From: Betaproteobacteria bacterium MOLA814
Lineage (GTDB): Bacteria > Pseudomonadota > Gammaproteobacteria > Burkholderiales > Burkholderiaceae_C
Length of the DNA stretch: 64,000 nt
Reading direction: 5' to 3'
Assembly (NCBI GenBank): GCA_000496475.1
Contig: AYMW01000003.1
Coordinates: forward strand, 519,941 to 583,940
In this document: piece after piece, positions 34,276-42,658 of the stretch
Numbering within the stretch: position 1 is the stretch's first letter
Layout of the letters: every line of letters begins with the position of its first letter
Notes under the pieces: model-generated
What the model was told of the DNA's origin: nothing
Seen by the model: the letters and a program-made list of their open reading frames with translations, nothing else
Databases searched by the model: none
Translations under genes and position numbers: made by a program

Positions 34276-34333
34276 TATAGAGGCATAGAACCTTTTAGGG
34301 CTTCCAAGCACCGTTTTTACAAGTGAGACCACC

Positions 34334-34645
34334 ATGACCGATCCTATTACACAGCAAAGCCGTATGGCCCAAGCAGATGTGAATGCGCGCAGGGCAATGG
34401 ACAAGACGCACAACCAAGCTCCCGACGCGGCAACCGCTGCCGCCGACAAGCCCGCAGCGCCTATCCGTTCCAACGACGATGTATTGACGCTGAGTGAGAC
34501 TGCGCAGAAAGCCATGACAGAAACAGATTTCGACCGCGCTAAAGTCGACAGCATCAAACAAGCCATTACGGAGGGGAACTACCCCCTGAATGCACGCCGT
34601 ATTGCCGAGAATTTTCTGGCTATTGAACAGATGATTCAAGACTAA
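34334..34645 (+). CDS. flgM: Anti-sigma28 factor FlgM
   Basis: Small, mostly unfolded anti-sigma factor for FliA, 103 residues. The C-terminal half carries the binding helices (LSETAQKAM, VDSIKQAITEGNYPLNARRI, then ENFLAIEQMI). Exported through the completed hook to release FliA. Preceded by a sigma28 promoter and followed 18 nt later by flgN. Confidence 0.95.
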   Translation: MTDPITQQSRMAQADVNARRAMDKTHNQAPDAATAAADKPAAPIRSNDDVLTLSETAQKAMTETDFDRAKVDSIKQAITEGNYPLNARRIAENFLAIEQMIQD

Positions 34646-34663
34646 CAAGGCTTGCGATCTAGC

Positions 34664-35113
34664 ATGACAGACAGCGTGAACACGCCCACAGCACACACCA
34701 CGTTGACAGACAGGGTGGCCCTGGCCCAAGCACGCGCGCAGCGTTTGCTGACGTTGTTGGGAGACGAGTTTGCGGCGCTGAAAGCGCAGCAAATTGACAC
34801 CTTTGAGCAATTGCAACCTGGCAAGAGCGAGTTGCTCACAGCCATGGGCATACTGACAGGCGTGACGGGTCAAGATGCAGACAGTGCGGACAGCCCCCTG
34901 AGCGACCCTGCGTGGGACACCTTCAAGGGCATCATGATTCAATGCCGGGATGCGCACAGGCGCAATGAGCTGTTGATTGCACGCCAATTGGATGCCATTC
35001 GAGGCACTATTTCTGCCCTACAAGGCACCAGCGGCCAAGCCAGCGTGGAGGTCTACGACCGCCTTGGCAAACTCAGTCGCATCAAACGCGCACGCGGCTA
35101 CAACGAAGCTTAA
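34664..35113 (+). CDS. flgN: Flagellar export chaperone FlgN
   Basis: FlgN family helical chaperone for FlgK and FlgL, 149 residues. Helices LTDRVALAQARAQRLLTLLG, DTFEQLQPGKSELLTAMGIL and RNELLIARQLDAIRGTISAL match the family layout, with a C-terminal YDRLGKLSRIKRARGYNEA. A TTG 12 nt upstream is possible but the ATG is preferred. Ends at a clear terminator. Confidence 0.88.
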   Translation: MTDSVNTPTAHTTLTDRVALAQARAQRLLTLLGDEFAALKAQQIDTFEQLQPGKSELLTAMGILTGVTGQDADSADSPLSDPAWDTFKGIMIQCRDAHRRNELLIARQLDAIRGTISALQGTSGQASVEVYDRLGKLSRIKRARGYNEA

Positions 35114-35164
35114 TTGATGTGGTTGTTGACCCACCCCAGCGGTGCGTCCCGATTCGATGGCTGC

Positions 35165-35187
35165 GCCGCACCTGATGCGGCTTTTTT
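35165..35187 (+). terminator. Terminator of flgMN
   Basis: Stem GCCGCA, loop CCTGA, stem TGCGGC, then six T residues on the plus strand, 52 nt after the flgN stop. Confidence 0.88.
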
Positions 35188-35304
35188 GCGGCCTTGTCAG
35201 GCGGCATGTGGGGCGCGACGTGTGGCAAGTGACACGCTGAACGGGCGGCTCAGCGCACACCGTTTCCAAGACAATATGCCCACTTGAGGTCCTACCCGAA
35301 CACC

Positions 35305-35586
35305 TTACAGCTGTTTTTTCTCGTCGCCAGGCTCCATGCCTTTTAGCCAGTATGCCCAGCTCAAAATGACAGATACAGCGGCGTACAGCTGCGGCGGTAT
35401 TTCTTGCTCGATATCAAGTCGGCTGAGCATGGCCAGCAAAGCCGGGTCTTGGGCAACGTAAATGCCTTGGGCTTGTGCCGCATCCACAATCCGCTGCGCC
35501 AACTCGGCTTGGCCTTTGGCTGATACAACGGGTGCTTTGTTGGCACCGTACTCCAAGGCCACCACTTCTAAGTTTTTACGTCTCAC
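35305..35586 (-). CDS. flhX: FlhX, FlhB C-terminal domain homologue
   Basis: 93-residue stand-alone homologue of the cytoplasmic domain of FlhB/YscU: VALEYGANKAPVVSAKGQAE, then LAQRIVDAAQAQGIYVAQDP, and LDIEQEIPPQLYAAVSVILS match FlhB after the NPxH cleavage site. It has no membrane part. It overlaps the second fliK gene by 4 nt, a pairing known in several proteobacteria where the small protein can affect the export switch. The full-length FlhB is at 48252-49394. Confidence 0.88.
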   Translation of the reverse strand: MRRKNLEVVALEYGANKAPVVSAKGQAELAQRIVDAAQAQGIYVAQDPALLAMLSRLDIEQEIPPQLYAAVSVILSWAYWLKGMEPGDEKKQL

Positions 35587-36827
35587 GCGTTAACATCCAA
35601 CACACTGCCGGCCTCTGGGGGGCTCCACGTGTGGCTGCTGGCAGGGCGTGGCGCATTGAAGACTTGCAAGTTGGTCATGATCAGACCCTTGGCGTCTAGC
35701 TCGCCAGCCAAGTCACCGCTGGCCGCCAACGCCGCTTGTGCCACGTCTTCGCGCAAAGCCCACATGGTCATATCAACCGAAGACGCCCCGCTTGAGCCTG
35801 TGGCAGGCGGTGTGATCACGGTGCGCAGCCACAGCTCGCCCAAACGCTGGTTGTTGGTATGCACATCGACGGTAAACACCGCTGGGTCATTTGGGTTGGT
35901 GCGTGCTTGGCGGCGAAACCGCAACGTAACAGGGTCTGCATCTACAAATGGCAACACCATTGAAAAAGCCAATTCACGCTTGTCCAATGATTGAACCGCT
36001 TCAACTTGGGCGCGCTCGAGGTCATCCAATGCATCGCTCAACACCACACTGCCCGGGGTTGTGGGGCCTAAGCGGCGCAACATGTTGCGCAGCAACGCCT
36101 TGATGTCAATGGCTGCATTGGGCGACCCCCTCATTAACAAAGCCTCCGCCGATAAACCGTTGGCCAGCATGGCTTCACGCAGACCCGTGGTGCTGAGGCT
36201 GGCCATGCTCAGGCGCAAAGCGGGCCACAAATCAAACCACTCTCGCTTGCCTGCTGCGGGTGTGCCCCCACTGCCGGGGGTGGCGCTCAAGGTGGCACCT
36301 AGGGCCGTGACGAGCTGCGACAAGGCACCACTTTGGAACAAATGCATCCACGCTTGCGTGTCTGGAGGTCTGGCCAACAAGCCGGACAGACGAGCCGACA
36401 TGGCCGCGTCGGCATTGGCCAGCGGCGCGTAGGCTGACGGGGCAACCGCTGGACCAGCAGCCACATTGGCTGCGGTAGCAACCGGTGCATTGAAGGGTGC
36501 GACTCTGCCGCCGGCCAGCAATGTGCCAACGCCTGTCCCAGCACCAGTCTGGGGTTGCAATACCCAAGTGCCGTTGGTTTGCACGTACGCTTTCAACAAC
36601 ACCGTCTCACCAGGCTTGAGCCGCAAACCGGAGGGCCAGTCAATCGCGCGCCCTTGCAAGATGAGCTTCAGACGCTCGCCACGCACCTCGGCAATCGCAC
36701 TGACTATTTGGCCGTCACTTAAGCCTAGCGCTTTGGCTTGTACCGCTTGCACAATGGGCGAGCGCCCTTCTAGCAACACGGGGTTGGCGCGTCCGGCAAG
36801 CGCTAGGGTCTCAGGCGAGAACAGCAT
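35583..36827 (-). CDS. Second FliK-like hook-length protein
   Basis: 414 residues. The C-terminal part (about 265-400) has the FliK-like substrate-switch pattern: LAFSMVLPFVDADPVTLRFR, then NQRLGELWLRTVI, and GLIMTNLQVFNAP. The middle is Ala/Pro/Gly-rich. N-terminal LEGRSPIVQAVQAKALGLSD, then GQIVSAIAEVRGERLKLIL, resembles the N domain of such proteins. It differs from the main FliK (53658-55739), which lies in the fliL-fliR operon. Co-transcribed with flhX. Assignment is by general pattern and the flhX link. Confidence 0.72.
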   Translation of the reverse strand: MLFSPETLALAGRANPVLLEGRSPIVQAVQAKALGLSDGQIVSAIAEVRGERLKLILQGRAIDWPSGLRLKPGETVLLKAYVQTNGTWVLQPQTGAGTGVGTLLAGGRVAPFNAPVATAANVAAGPAVAPSAYAPLANADAAMSARLSGLLARPPDTQAWMHLFQSGALSQLVTALGATLSATPGSGGTPAAGKREWFDLWPALRLSMASLSTTGLREAMLANGLSAEALLMRGSPNAAIDIKALLRNMLRRLGPTTPGSVVLSDALDDLERAQVEAVQSLDKRELAFSMVLPFVDADPVTLRFRRQARTNPNDPAVFTVDVHTNNQRLGELWLRTVITPPATGSSGASSVDMTMWALREDVAQAALAASGDLAGELDAKGLIMTNLQVFNAPRPASSHTWSPPEAGSVLDVNA

Positions 36828-36851
36828 GGTGCGGTGACCTTTTACAACACG

Positions 36852-37412
36852 CTATGGGAAACGCACCCAATTGCGCTTGTCAGCGCCGCCGCTGGATGAT
36901 GTGACGCTCGCGCCAGGTTTGGCGCCCGCCAAGGTGCGCAAATCAGTGATGGTGGGGATTTGCAACAGCGCACCCGACAAAATAATGTGCGGCGTACCGC
37001 GCGGAAAAGCCTCTGGGTTCAGCGCCACAAAGGCTTTGCGCAGCACCTTTTTGTTCAGCACGCTGTCGCGCATGGTGGCGGCGATCACGCGGTCCAGTGT
37101 TTCACCGCGTCTCACGCGGTAGGTTGCACGCGAACCGTCTGGGCTGGCAGCCATCGCGCTTGGCGGTGCGGCATCAGTCTCTGGCGGCCCTGTAGCCACG
37201 CCAACCTCGTTGCGCAGCAATACTTTGAGAGCGTCGTTGGCCAACAAGCTCACACCTTGGGCGTGTACGTTGGCCAGCAAGCTAAGCCACATCACGCACG
37301 CGGCACATGCGCCAGCCGTCACCAAGACTGCGCGCGTGTGACGCCCATGGCGCAGCAGCTGCACATGCGCAGAAGGCCTAAGAGACACGTTATTGGCAAT
37401 GGGATGACTCAT
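36852..37412 (-). CDS. Membrane-anchored LysM/FimV-like protein
   Basis: 186 residues. One hydrophobic segment at about residues 28-50 (AVLVTAGACAACVMWLSLLA), then a LysM-like region at about 95-160: YRVRRGETLDRVIAAT, VALNPEAFPRGTPHIIL and SGALLQIPTI. FimV/HubP polar proteins share this kind of pattern, but the long acidic cytoplasmic part is absent. It lies in the flgP operon, 30 nt after flgT-like and 24 nt before the second fliK. A role in holding the motor to the wall or pole is inference. Confidence 0.65.
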   Translation of the reverse strand: MSHPIANNVSLRPSAHVQLLRHGRHTRAVLVTAGACAACVMWLSLLANVHAQGVSLLANDALKVLLRNEVGVATGPPETDAAPPSAMAASPDGSRATYRVRRGETLDRVIAATMRDSVLNKKVLRKAFVALNPEAFPRGTPHIILSGALLQIPTITDLRTLAGAKPGASVTSSSGGADKRNWVRFP

Positions 37413-37442
37413 AACAACATTCTTTCAAAAATACGAACGCAC

Positions 37443-38951
37443 TCAATACGGCATCGCCACCCAGTCACCCGCAAGTGGGGCTGGCAGTGTAGGCCCGGCC
37501 ACTTGACGCACCGCTGACTGTGCCATGCCCACTTGAGACACTGTTGCCAAGGCCAAGCGCTGCGCCACACCGGCGTGCAACACGCGTTTGGGTAACTCGC
37601 GGCTGTCTACCAACACCAACCTGTCGCCAACACGCAAACCATTGGCAGTGCCACCGCTGATAGTGAGGCTTGTGCCATCTTGACGCAACAGAGAAAACTG
37701 CACGGGCTCACATGACATTAAGGCATTGATCGCCAGCACGCCATCTGCACTGGCTTGGCGAATCAACGCGCTCAGCGCCGGCGGCACCTCAGGTGGCACC
37801 AAGCTCAGCTCAAGCTGATCCCACGTTAAAGGGTGCTTTTTTTGCCATATGCCCTGTTGTTGCCCGCGCTTTATGAGTTGCAAGTCGACTTGCCAACGGG
37901 TTGTTTTTGCGGGCGGTGTTGGGACATCTAAACTTGCTGGGAAAGCTGGCGCTGGCGCTGGCGCTTGTGGCGGCATAGACGGCGCAGCACGCACCTGCAA
38001 GCTGAGCTGCCAGTCGGCCATTTCTGTCTTGTTATCGCCTTGCACGGCGGCCTGGTAATCGTCTAGCTGGCTGGGCGCGTGCACACTTTGCCTCCAGCGC
38101 ACCGCTTGCGTGGCGGCGGCTTGCACCCATTGCGCTCGCCATTCATCCAACAGTTGTCTCGCATAGTGCTGGTCTTCACCGCGTACCCCTTGGCCCACAT
38201 CGCTGACGAAACTAACGTGCTGTACCCAGCGTGGGTCTTCTGGGGCTGCGCAAGTCGTACCCTGCGGCGTTTCTGGTATTTGTTGGTCTGTTGCAATGCG
38301 GGCAACAACCTCGCTGGTCCCATCGTTTAGGTAGTTCAATACGCGAACGCCGCGCACTTGCATGCCGTTGGTCACTTGTGTGTCTTCGCGGAGTTGACCG
38401 TTTTGGTCCATCCAAGCGGTAGACACCACACGGGTTGGGCCTTTGAGTGCTTCATCTACCAAGGCTTGTCGTATGGCGGCGAGTTGTCGCTCGAAGGTGC
38501 TGCGCTCAACGTCCATTTGTTCCACTGGTGGCATGTTGGATGCGGCCGTCTTGCTTGGCCCAACCGGGTTGGTCTGGTCCACTTGTTTGCTGGGGTCGGC
38601 GTTGAGCAACGCACGCATGGCGGCAATTTTGTCAGCTTGTGACGTGGGTGTTGCGGCGACTGCCGCCCCCGACGGCGAAGCGTTTGGCGCTGCTGGCGCC
38701 GGTGTGTCTGCGTCTGGCGCTGGCGCCGTGGCCTCAAGCGGGGCAGCATCTGCTGAGGCTGTTGGTGGGTTGGCTGGCACATCCTCTACGTTGACAGGCA
38801 CCACTTCACCGTAAGGAATGCCCAGTTGTGCCTCTAAAGCCCGCAACGGTGTGCCGTTGCTGATCTGCGCCCAAGACACGTTAGGCAACAAACAGGCCAA
38901 CGCAAGGGTCAGGCCTGCGGCCAACAAGGGGGTGACGGTTAGACGACTCAT
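37443..38951 (-). CDS. flgT: FlgT-like H-ring protein
   Basis: 502 residues with a signal peptide (about 1-28, cleavage near SWAQ) and a Pro/Ala-rich linker at about 60-110. A central block (VVSTAWMDQNGQLREDTQVT, NDGTSEVVARIATDQQIPE) and a C-terminal domain with NGLRVGDRLVLVDSRELPKR recall the middle and C domains of Vibrio FlgT. FlgT builds the H ring around the basal body in the periplasm. The protein is longer than Vibrio FlgT (about 380) because of the linker. Its place directly after flgP supports the call, but sequence likeness is modest. Confidence 0.6.
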   Translation of the reverse strand: MSRLTVTPLLAAGLTLALACLLPNVSWAQISNGTPLRALEAQLGIPYGEVVPVNVEDVPANPPTASADAAPLEATAPAPDADTPAPAAPNASPSGAAVAATPTSQADKIAAMRALLNADPSKQVDQTNPVGPSKTAASNMPPVEQMDVERSTFERQLAAIRQALVDEALKGPTRVVSTAWMDQNGQLREDTQVTNGMQVRGVRVLNYLNDGTSEVVARIATDQQIPETPQGTTCAAPEDPRWVQHVSFVSDVGQGVRGEDQHYARQLLDEWRAQWVQAAATQAVRWRQSVHAPSQLDDYQAAVQGDNKTEMADWQLSLQVRAAPSMPPQAPAPAPAFPASLDVPTPPAKTTRWQVDLQLIKRGQQQGIWQKKHPLTWDQLELSLVPPEVPPALSALIRQASADGVLAINALMSCEPVQFSLLRQDGTSLTISGGTANGLRVGDRLVLVDSRELPKRVLHAGVAQRLALATVSQVGMAQSAVRQVAGPTLPAPLAGDWVAMPY

Positions 38952-39032
38952 GACACACTAATAAGCACAAATCGCACCCGTATGATTGCCCGCCTGGGGT
39001 TGTACCACCGGGACGCCCACACCAGGGGATAT

Positions 39033-39578
39033 TTAATTGGCTTTTGAAGCCAACTGGCCCAAGTACAGGGCGCGTAAGTCGTCCACCACGCGAGAATCTA
39101 AGGACATGGTGGTCTCATACGTGTCGTCGCCTGCAGGTGAAATACTGACCAACACCGCGCCATAAATCACACCTTCAACACGGGTCCTGAAGGTGTCACT
39201 CATCACCGTCATGTCGGCCACCGTGGTGGTGGCGTTCAAATGCTGGCCATAGACCTGCTCGGTCAGCGAGCGGTAAGCATCCAGCTTGGACGCTCGAATG
39301 GCTAGCAGACGCTTTTGCGCGGGCGTGGTGTGGTTTTGCAGGCTGATGACTGCATAACCGGTCGCCGTGATGGATTCGCGGGTTTCGACTATGGGGGCAA
39401 TCATGGAGGTGCGTGCTGATCGAACGCCAGGAGACTCCAGCTTAGGGCTGTCAATGTCAACTGCCTCGGATGCGATTTCCCCGCTGGGTATGGTTTGGCA
39501 AGCGGCCAACAGGCCAGTCAACGCGCCTATACAAGCCAATTTGGCAAGGCCAAAGGCAAAAGTTGAACTGGGTTGCAT
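39033..39578 (-). CDS. flgP: Flagellar outer-membrane lipoprotein FlgP (LPP20 family)
   Basis: 181-residue lipoprotein with lipobox GLLAAC (Cys near residue 26). The mature part has the LPP20/FlgP core: ATGYAVISLQNHTTPAQKRL, then LAIRASKLDAYRSLTEQVYG. In Vibrio and Campylobacter FlgP forms an outer-membrane-associated disk or ring. The frame extends to 39665, but the sigma28 promoter lies inside that extension and AGGAG sits 8 nt before the ATG at 39578, so this start is firm. First gene of a five-gene operon. Confidence 0.85.
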   Translation of the reverse strand: MQPSSTFAFGLAKLACIGALTGLLAACQTIPSGEIASEAVDIDSPKLESPGVRSARTSMIAPIVETRESITATGYAVISLQNHTTPAQKRLLAIRASKLDAYRSLTEQVYGQHLNATTTVADMTVMSDTFRTRVEGVIYGAVLVSISPAGDDTYETTMSLDSRVVDDLRALYLGQLASKAN

Positions 39579-39624
39579 GACAAAACTCCTAATTGTTTCA
39601 TTCGCATTCAAGCGTACAGACTTT

Positions 39625-39651
39625 GTATCGGCACAGGCTTTGAACTCTTTA
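39625..39651 (-). promoter_or_regulatory. Sigma28 promoter of the flgP operon
   Basis: TAAA-N15-GCCGATAC on the minus strand, 47 nt before the flgP start. Seven of eight -10 bases match GCCGATAA. One of the best sigma28 matches in the window. Confidence 0.8.
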
Positions 39652-39779
39652 ACCAGCATACCCACATCTTATGAAAATATGAATACATACCAACGGGTTA
39701 CAGCGTATTGTCAAATCAGTTCGAAAACTTACTTTTGTTGACTTGGCGGCCACTGGGTAGGCCGACACAATGACCACCT

Positions 39780-40892
39780 ATGAGCAACGAAAAAAAGTCC
39801 ACACCCATTATTGGACGCGGGGAAGCAATGCGGGCACTGCGCGGGCTGATAGCCACCGTGGCAAATGCCAATGCAAGTGTGTTGATCTCTGGCGAAAGTG
39901 GCACGGGCAAAGAACTGGTGGCCCGAGCTTTACACGACGAGTCTGACCGCGCAGGCGGGCGCTTTGTACCTGTCAATTGCGCCGCTATCCCCAGAGAACT
40001 TGTGGAGGCCGAGCTGTTTGGCCACCGCAAGGGTGCATTTACTGGCGCCGTAACCGACCGTGTGGGCCGCTTTGAGCTGGCACATGGCGGCACCCTGTTT
40101 TTGGACGAGATTGGCGATTTGCCCTTGGACATTCAAGTCAAATTGCTGCGTGTGCTGCAAGAGCGCTCGGTAGACCCTGTGGGTTCAACCAAGTCTGTAG
40201 ACATTGATGTGCGTGTGGTTTCGGCGTCTCACAGAGACCTAGAAGCCGAAGTTAAGGCTGGCCGGTTCAGAGAGGATTTGTATTACCGCTTGAATGTGCT
40301 GCCGCTGCGCACGCCAGGCCTGCGGGAGCGCTCTGAAGATATTCCGGAGCTGGTCATGCACCATGCCCAGCGTTTGAGCACCAAAGGGCGCAACGCCATA
40401 CGCTTCAGTCCAGACATGATGCTGGCACTGAAGAGCTACCAGTGGCCGGGCAATGTGCGGGAGCTGATCAACTTGATTGACCGCTTTACCGCCCTATTCC
40501 CAGGGCAGGAAATTGGCTTGCGCACGGTGCCTGCCGCCATGTTGCCCAAGGGCTTGGCAGCGCTGCGCGATGAGCTGTTTGGCAAGATCGCCTCCAGCAA
40601 CGTGATGGAGCTGTTCCCTGAAGTGCCAGACGAGGTGGACATGACGCATGCCGTGCTCGAGAGCGAAGACGATACCTCTGTGCAAGACATCATTATGTTG
40701 GCGCAGGGCTTGGACGAGTTGCCGGCTGAAGGGGTGTCACTCAAGCAGCGTTTGGCTGATATTGAGCGCAATTACATCGCGCAAGCGCTGGACATGTCGG
40801 ATGGCAATGTGTCCAAAACCGCTAAGTTGCTGTCGCTGCAGCGCACAACGCTCATTGAGAAGATCAACAAATACGATTTGCGCGCAGCTTAA
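39780..40892 (+). CDS. Sigma54-dependent flagellar activator without receiver domain
   Basis: AAA+ enhancer-binding protein, 370 residues. The central domain begins almost at once: Walker A GESGTGKE (38-45), GAFTGA sigma54-contact loop (85-90), Walker B LFLDE (106-110), and [10 protein letters not shown] near 222. The C-terminal Fis-type helix-turn-helix is at about 330-366 ([20 protein letters not shown]). There is no N-terminal response-regulator or FleQ-type domain, so activity must be set by expression or a partner such as FlhG. It resembles FleQ/FlrA/FlrC. Probable activator of the sigma54 promoters listed here. It is divergent from flgP. Confidence 0.9.
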   Translation: MSNEKKSTPIIGRGEAMRALRGLIATVANANASVLISGESGTGKELVARALHDESDRAGGRFVPVNCAAIPRELVEAELFGHRKGAFTGAVTDRVGRFELAHGGTLFLDEIGDLPLDIQVKLLRVLQERSVDPVGSTKSVDIDVRVVSASHRDLEAEVKAGRFREDLYYRLNVLPLRTPGLRERSEDIPELVMHHAQRLSTKGRNAIRFSPDMMLALKSYQWPGNVRELINLIDRFTALFPGQEIGLRTVPAAMLPKGLAALRDELFGKIASSNVMELFPEVPDEVDMTHAVLESEDDTSVQDIIMLAQGLDELPAEGVSLKQRLADIERNYIAQALDMSDGNVSKTAKLLSLQRTTLIEKINKYDLRAA

Positions 40893-40927
40893 GCGCCCGC
40901 GCTAGGGCGTCATTTCAAGGTGTGCGG

Positions 40928-41491
40928 CTAATTCAAGACCAGCAAAAAAGGACGCTCTACGTCTTTTCGTTCGCTGCAAAAATCGTTGCCGTTGTAGGTG
41001 TAGGTGGTGCACCCCAACGCGCTGTTGCGGTTGCTTGGGGTCGATGTCCAATAGTTGTTGACTGTGATGCTGGGAAATACATTGCGGTTGACGGACGGGT
41101 TGACGCAGTTGTCTAAACGCAGCGTGTCCATTTCGTTTTGTGTGGGCAGGCGCCACTTGCGCCCTGAGGCATCCGAAAACTCTTGCGCGTATGCCAATGC
41201 GTCGGCCAGCACCAGTTCTACTGGTGTGCCCAGGCATTGGCCATCGGCAAAGCGCTCGCCGGCATTGCAGCGGTACCAACGCATGCCAGTGACTGTATCG
41301 ACAGCCATGCCATCATCAGATGCTTCAAAGTTGCCAGTGTCACCTTCTACCAGCACATCAGCGCATTGGGCTATATCCTCATAGCGTTGGCAAGCGCTGA
41401 GAAAGCTGACTGCCAGCGCGCACAGCAACAGGCCACAACGTCGGCTGGTTAACTGGGCCGCAGATTTGTTTAAATGTATAAATGCATTCAT
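40928..41491 (-). CDS. DUF1566-type lipoprotein
   Basis: 187-residue lipoprotein: hydrophobic signal with lipobox FLSAC (Cys near residue 34). The mature protein has the DUF1566 (Lcl C-terminal) pattern WRLPTQNEMDTLR followed by FPSITVNNYWTSTP and contains seven Cys after the lipobox. The domain occurs in surface and secreted proteins; its function is unclear. Convergent with the sigma54 activator (35 nt between stops). It faces away from motA across a 371-nt gap. No link to flagella is visible other than position. Confidence 0.72.
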   Translation of the reverse strand: MNAFIHLNKSAAQLTSRRCGLLLCALAVSFLSACQRYEDIAQCADVLVEGDTGNFEASDDGMAVDTVTGMRWYRCNAGERFADGQCLGTPVELVLADALAYAQEFSDASGRKWRLPTQNEMDTLRLDNCVNPSVNRNVFPSITVNNYWTSTPSNRNSALGCTTYTYNGNDFCSERKDVERPFLLVLN

Positions 41492-41862
41492 AGGTTGATT
41501 GGCGCAATGGTTGGCACAGCCTTATAGTACGCCGACTTGCTGAGTAGCTTGAATATCGTCAGCGCACCTGATAACTTGATACCCAGCTTAGCTAGGATGA
41601 CAACAGGACAACAACAGAAGAACCAAGCTTCATACACCCTGTTGCAGGCACAATAACTACAATGAACCAGCCCGGCATACGACTTGCATGTCTCAAGAAA
41701 AAACCCAATAGGTCGATACTGCATAGACGAAATACTGCCAGAATTAAACGCCATCACCCAGACCTGTAATGCCTTGACATCAAAGGCCACCTGGCTGATG
41801 CCCCCATAACTTGCACGCCGCGTGGCGTGCACTTGTAACGACACTGCAACGAGACAACACCC
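41492..41862. other. Gap between the lipoprotein gene and motA
   Basis: 371 nt without a gene. It holds the sigma28 promoter of motA at 41693-41719. I see no conserved ORF, RNA gene or palindrome of the GCGGCAA type in the rest. Confidence 0.6.
41693..41719 (+). promoter_or_regulatory. Sigma28 promoter of motAB
   Basis: TCAA-N15-GTCGATAC, about 145 nt upstream of motA. -35 and -10 boxes are nearly those of flaG (TCAA, GTCGATAA). Confidence 0.7.
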
Positions 41863-42621
41863 ATGGATTTCTTGACCATCATTGGATTCGTAGGGGCCTT
41901 TGGCCTGATCATCATGGCCATGGGTGACCCCACACCCTTTATAGACATTCCCTCTATTCAGATCGTGATACTTGGCACGTTTGCCGCGGTGGTCGCGCGC
42001 AGTTCTGTGCCAGAGCTGATTGGCACCATGTCTGCTGTCATGAAAACCGTGAAATACAAAATAGACAAACCTGAGGACTTGATTGAAGAGTTGGTCAACC
42101 TAGGCACCATTGCGCGCAAAGACGGCATGATTGCCCTAGAAGGCCAAGACATCAACAACCCATTTATGGCCAAAGGCATTCGCATGCTGGTCGACGGGAT
42201 GGAAGGCGCCACCATTAAAAGCTCACTGGAACGCGAAATGGGCATGATCAAAAAACGCAACGCTGAAAGTATCAACGTGATTGGCTCCGTCCAAGAAATT
42301 GCGCCTGCGATGGGCATGGTTGGCACGCTGGTGGGTTTGGTGATTATGTTGGGCAACATGTCTGACCCTAAATCCATTGGCCCTGCCATGGCGATTGCCC
42401 TGCTGACCACCATGTACGGCGCAATTATTGCCAACGTGCTGTGTGTGCCGCTGGCCCAAAAACTGGTCAAGCACGACGCAGCCGACGGCTTGAATTACGA
42501 GCTCATCATTGAGGGTGTGATGTTTATTCAAAGCGGTGGCAACCCACGCATGCTCACCGACTTGCTTTTATCCTTCGTGAATCCCAAGGCGCGTGGCAAG
42601 CTCGAAGCCGCCGCAGGCTAA
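41863..42621 (+). CDS. pomA: Stator subunit, PomA/MotA type
   Basis: Inner-membrane stator protein with four membrane segments, 252 residues, the length of Vibrio PomA. FLTIIGFVGAFGLIIMAMGD is segment 1; AMGMVGTLVGLVIMLGNMSD and MAIALLTTMYGAIIANVLCV are segments 3 and 4 with the Thr/Ser-lined pore typical of Na+ type stators. Charged residues of the cytoplasmic loop (ERE near 125) contact FliG in the family. Together with the PomB-type partner, Na+ use is likely but must be tested. sigma28 promoter upstream. Confidence 0.9.
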   Translation: MDFLTIIGFVGAFGLIIMAMGDPTPFIDIPSIQIVILGTFAAVVARSSVPELIGTMSAVMKTVKYKIDKPEDLIEELVNLGTIARKDGMIALEGQDINNPFMAKGIRMLVDGMEGATIKSSLEREMGMIKKRNAESINVIGSVQEIAPAMGMVGTLVGLVIMLGNMSDPKSIGPAMAIALLTTMYGAIIANVLCVPLAQKLVKHDAADGLNYELIIEGVMFIQSGGNPRMLTDLLLSFVNPKARGKLEAAAG

Positions 42622-42658
42622 GCCCAAGCGCTCACACCTCATTACAGATTGACAAGCC

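Noticed and set aside
39579-39665. Longer FlgP start at 39665
   Set aside because: The sigma28 promoter lies within it, and only the ATG at 39578 has AGGAG and a lipoprotein signal.
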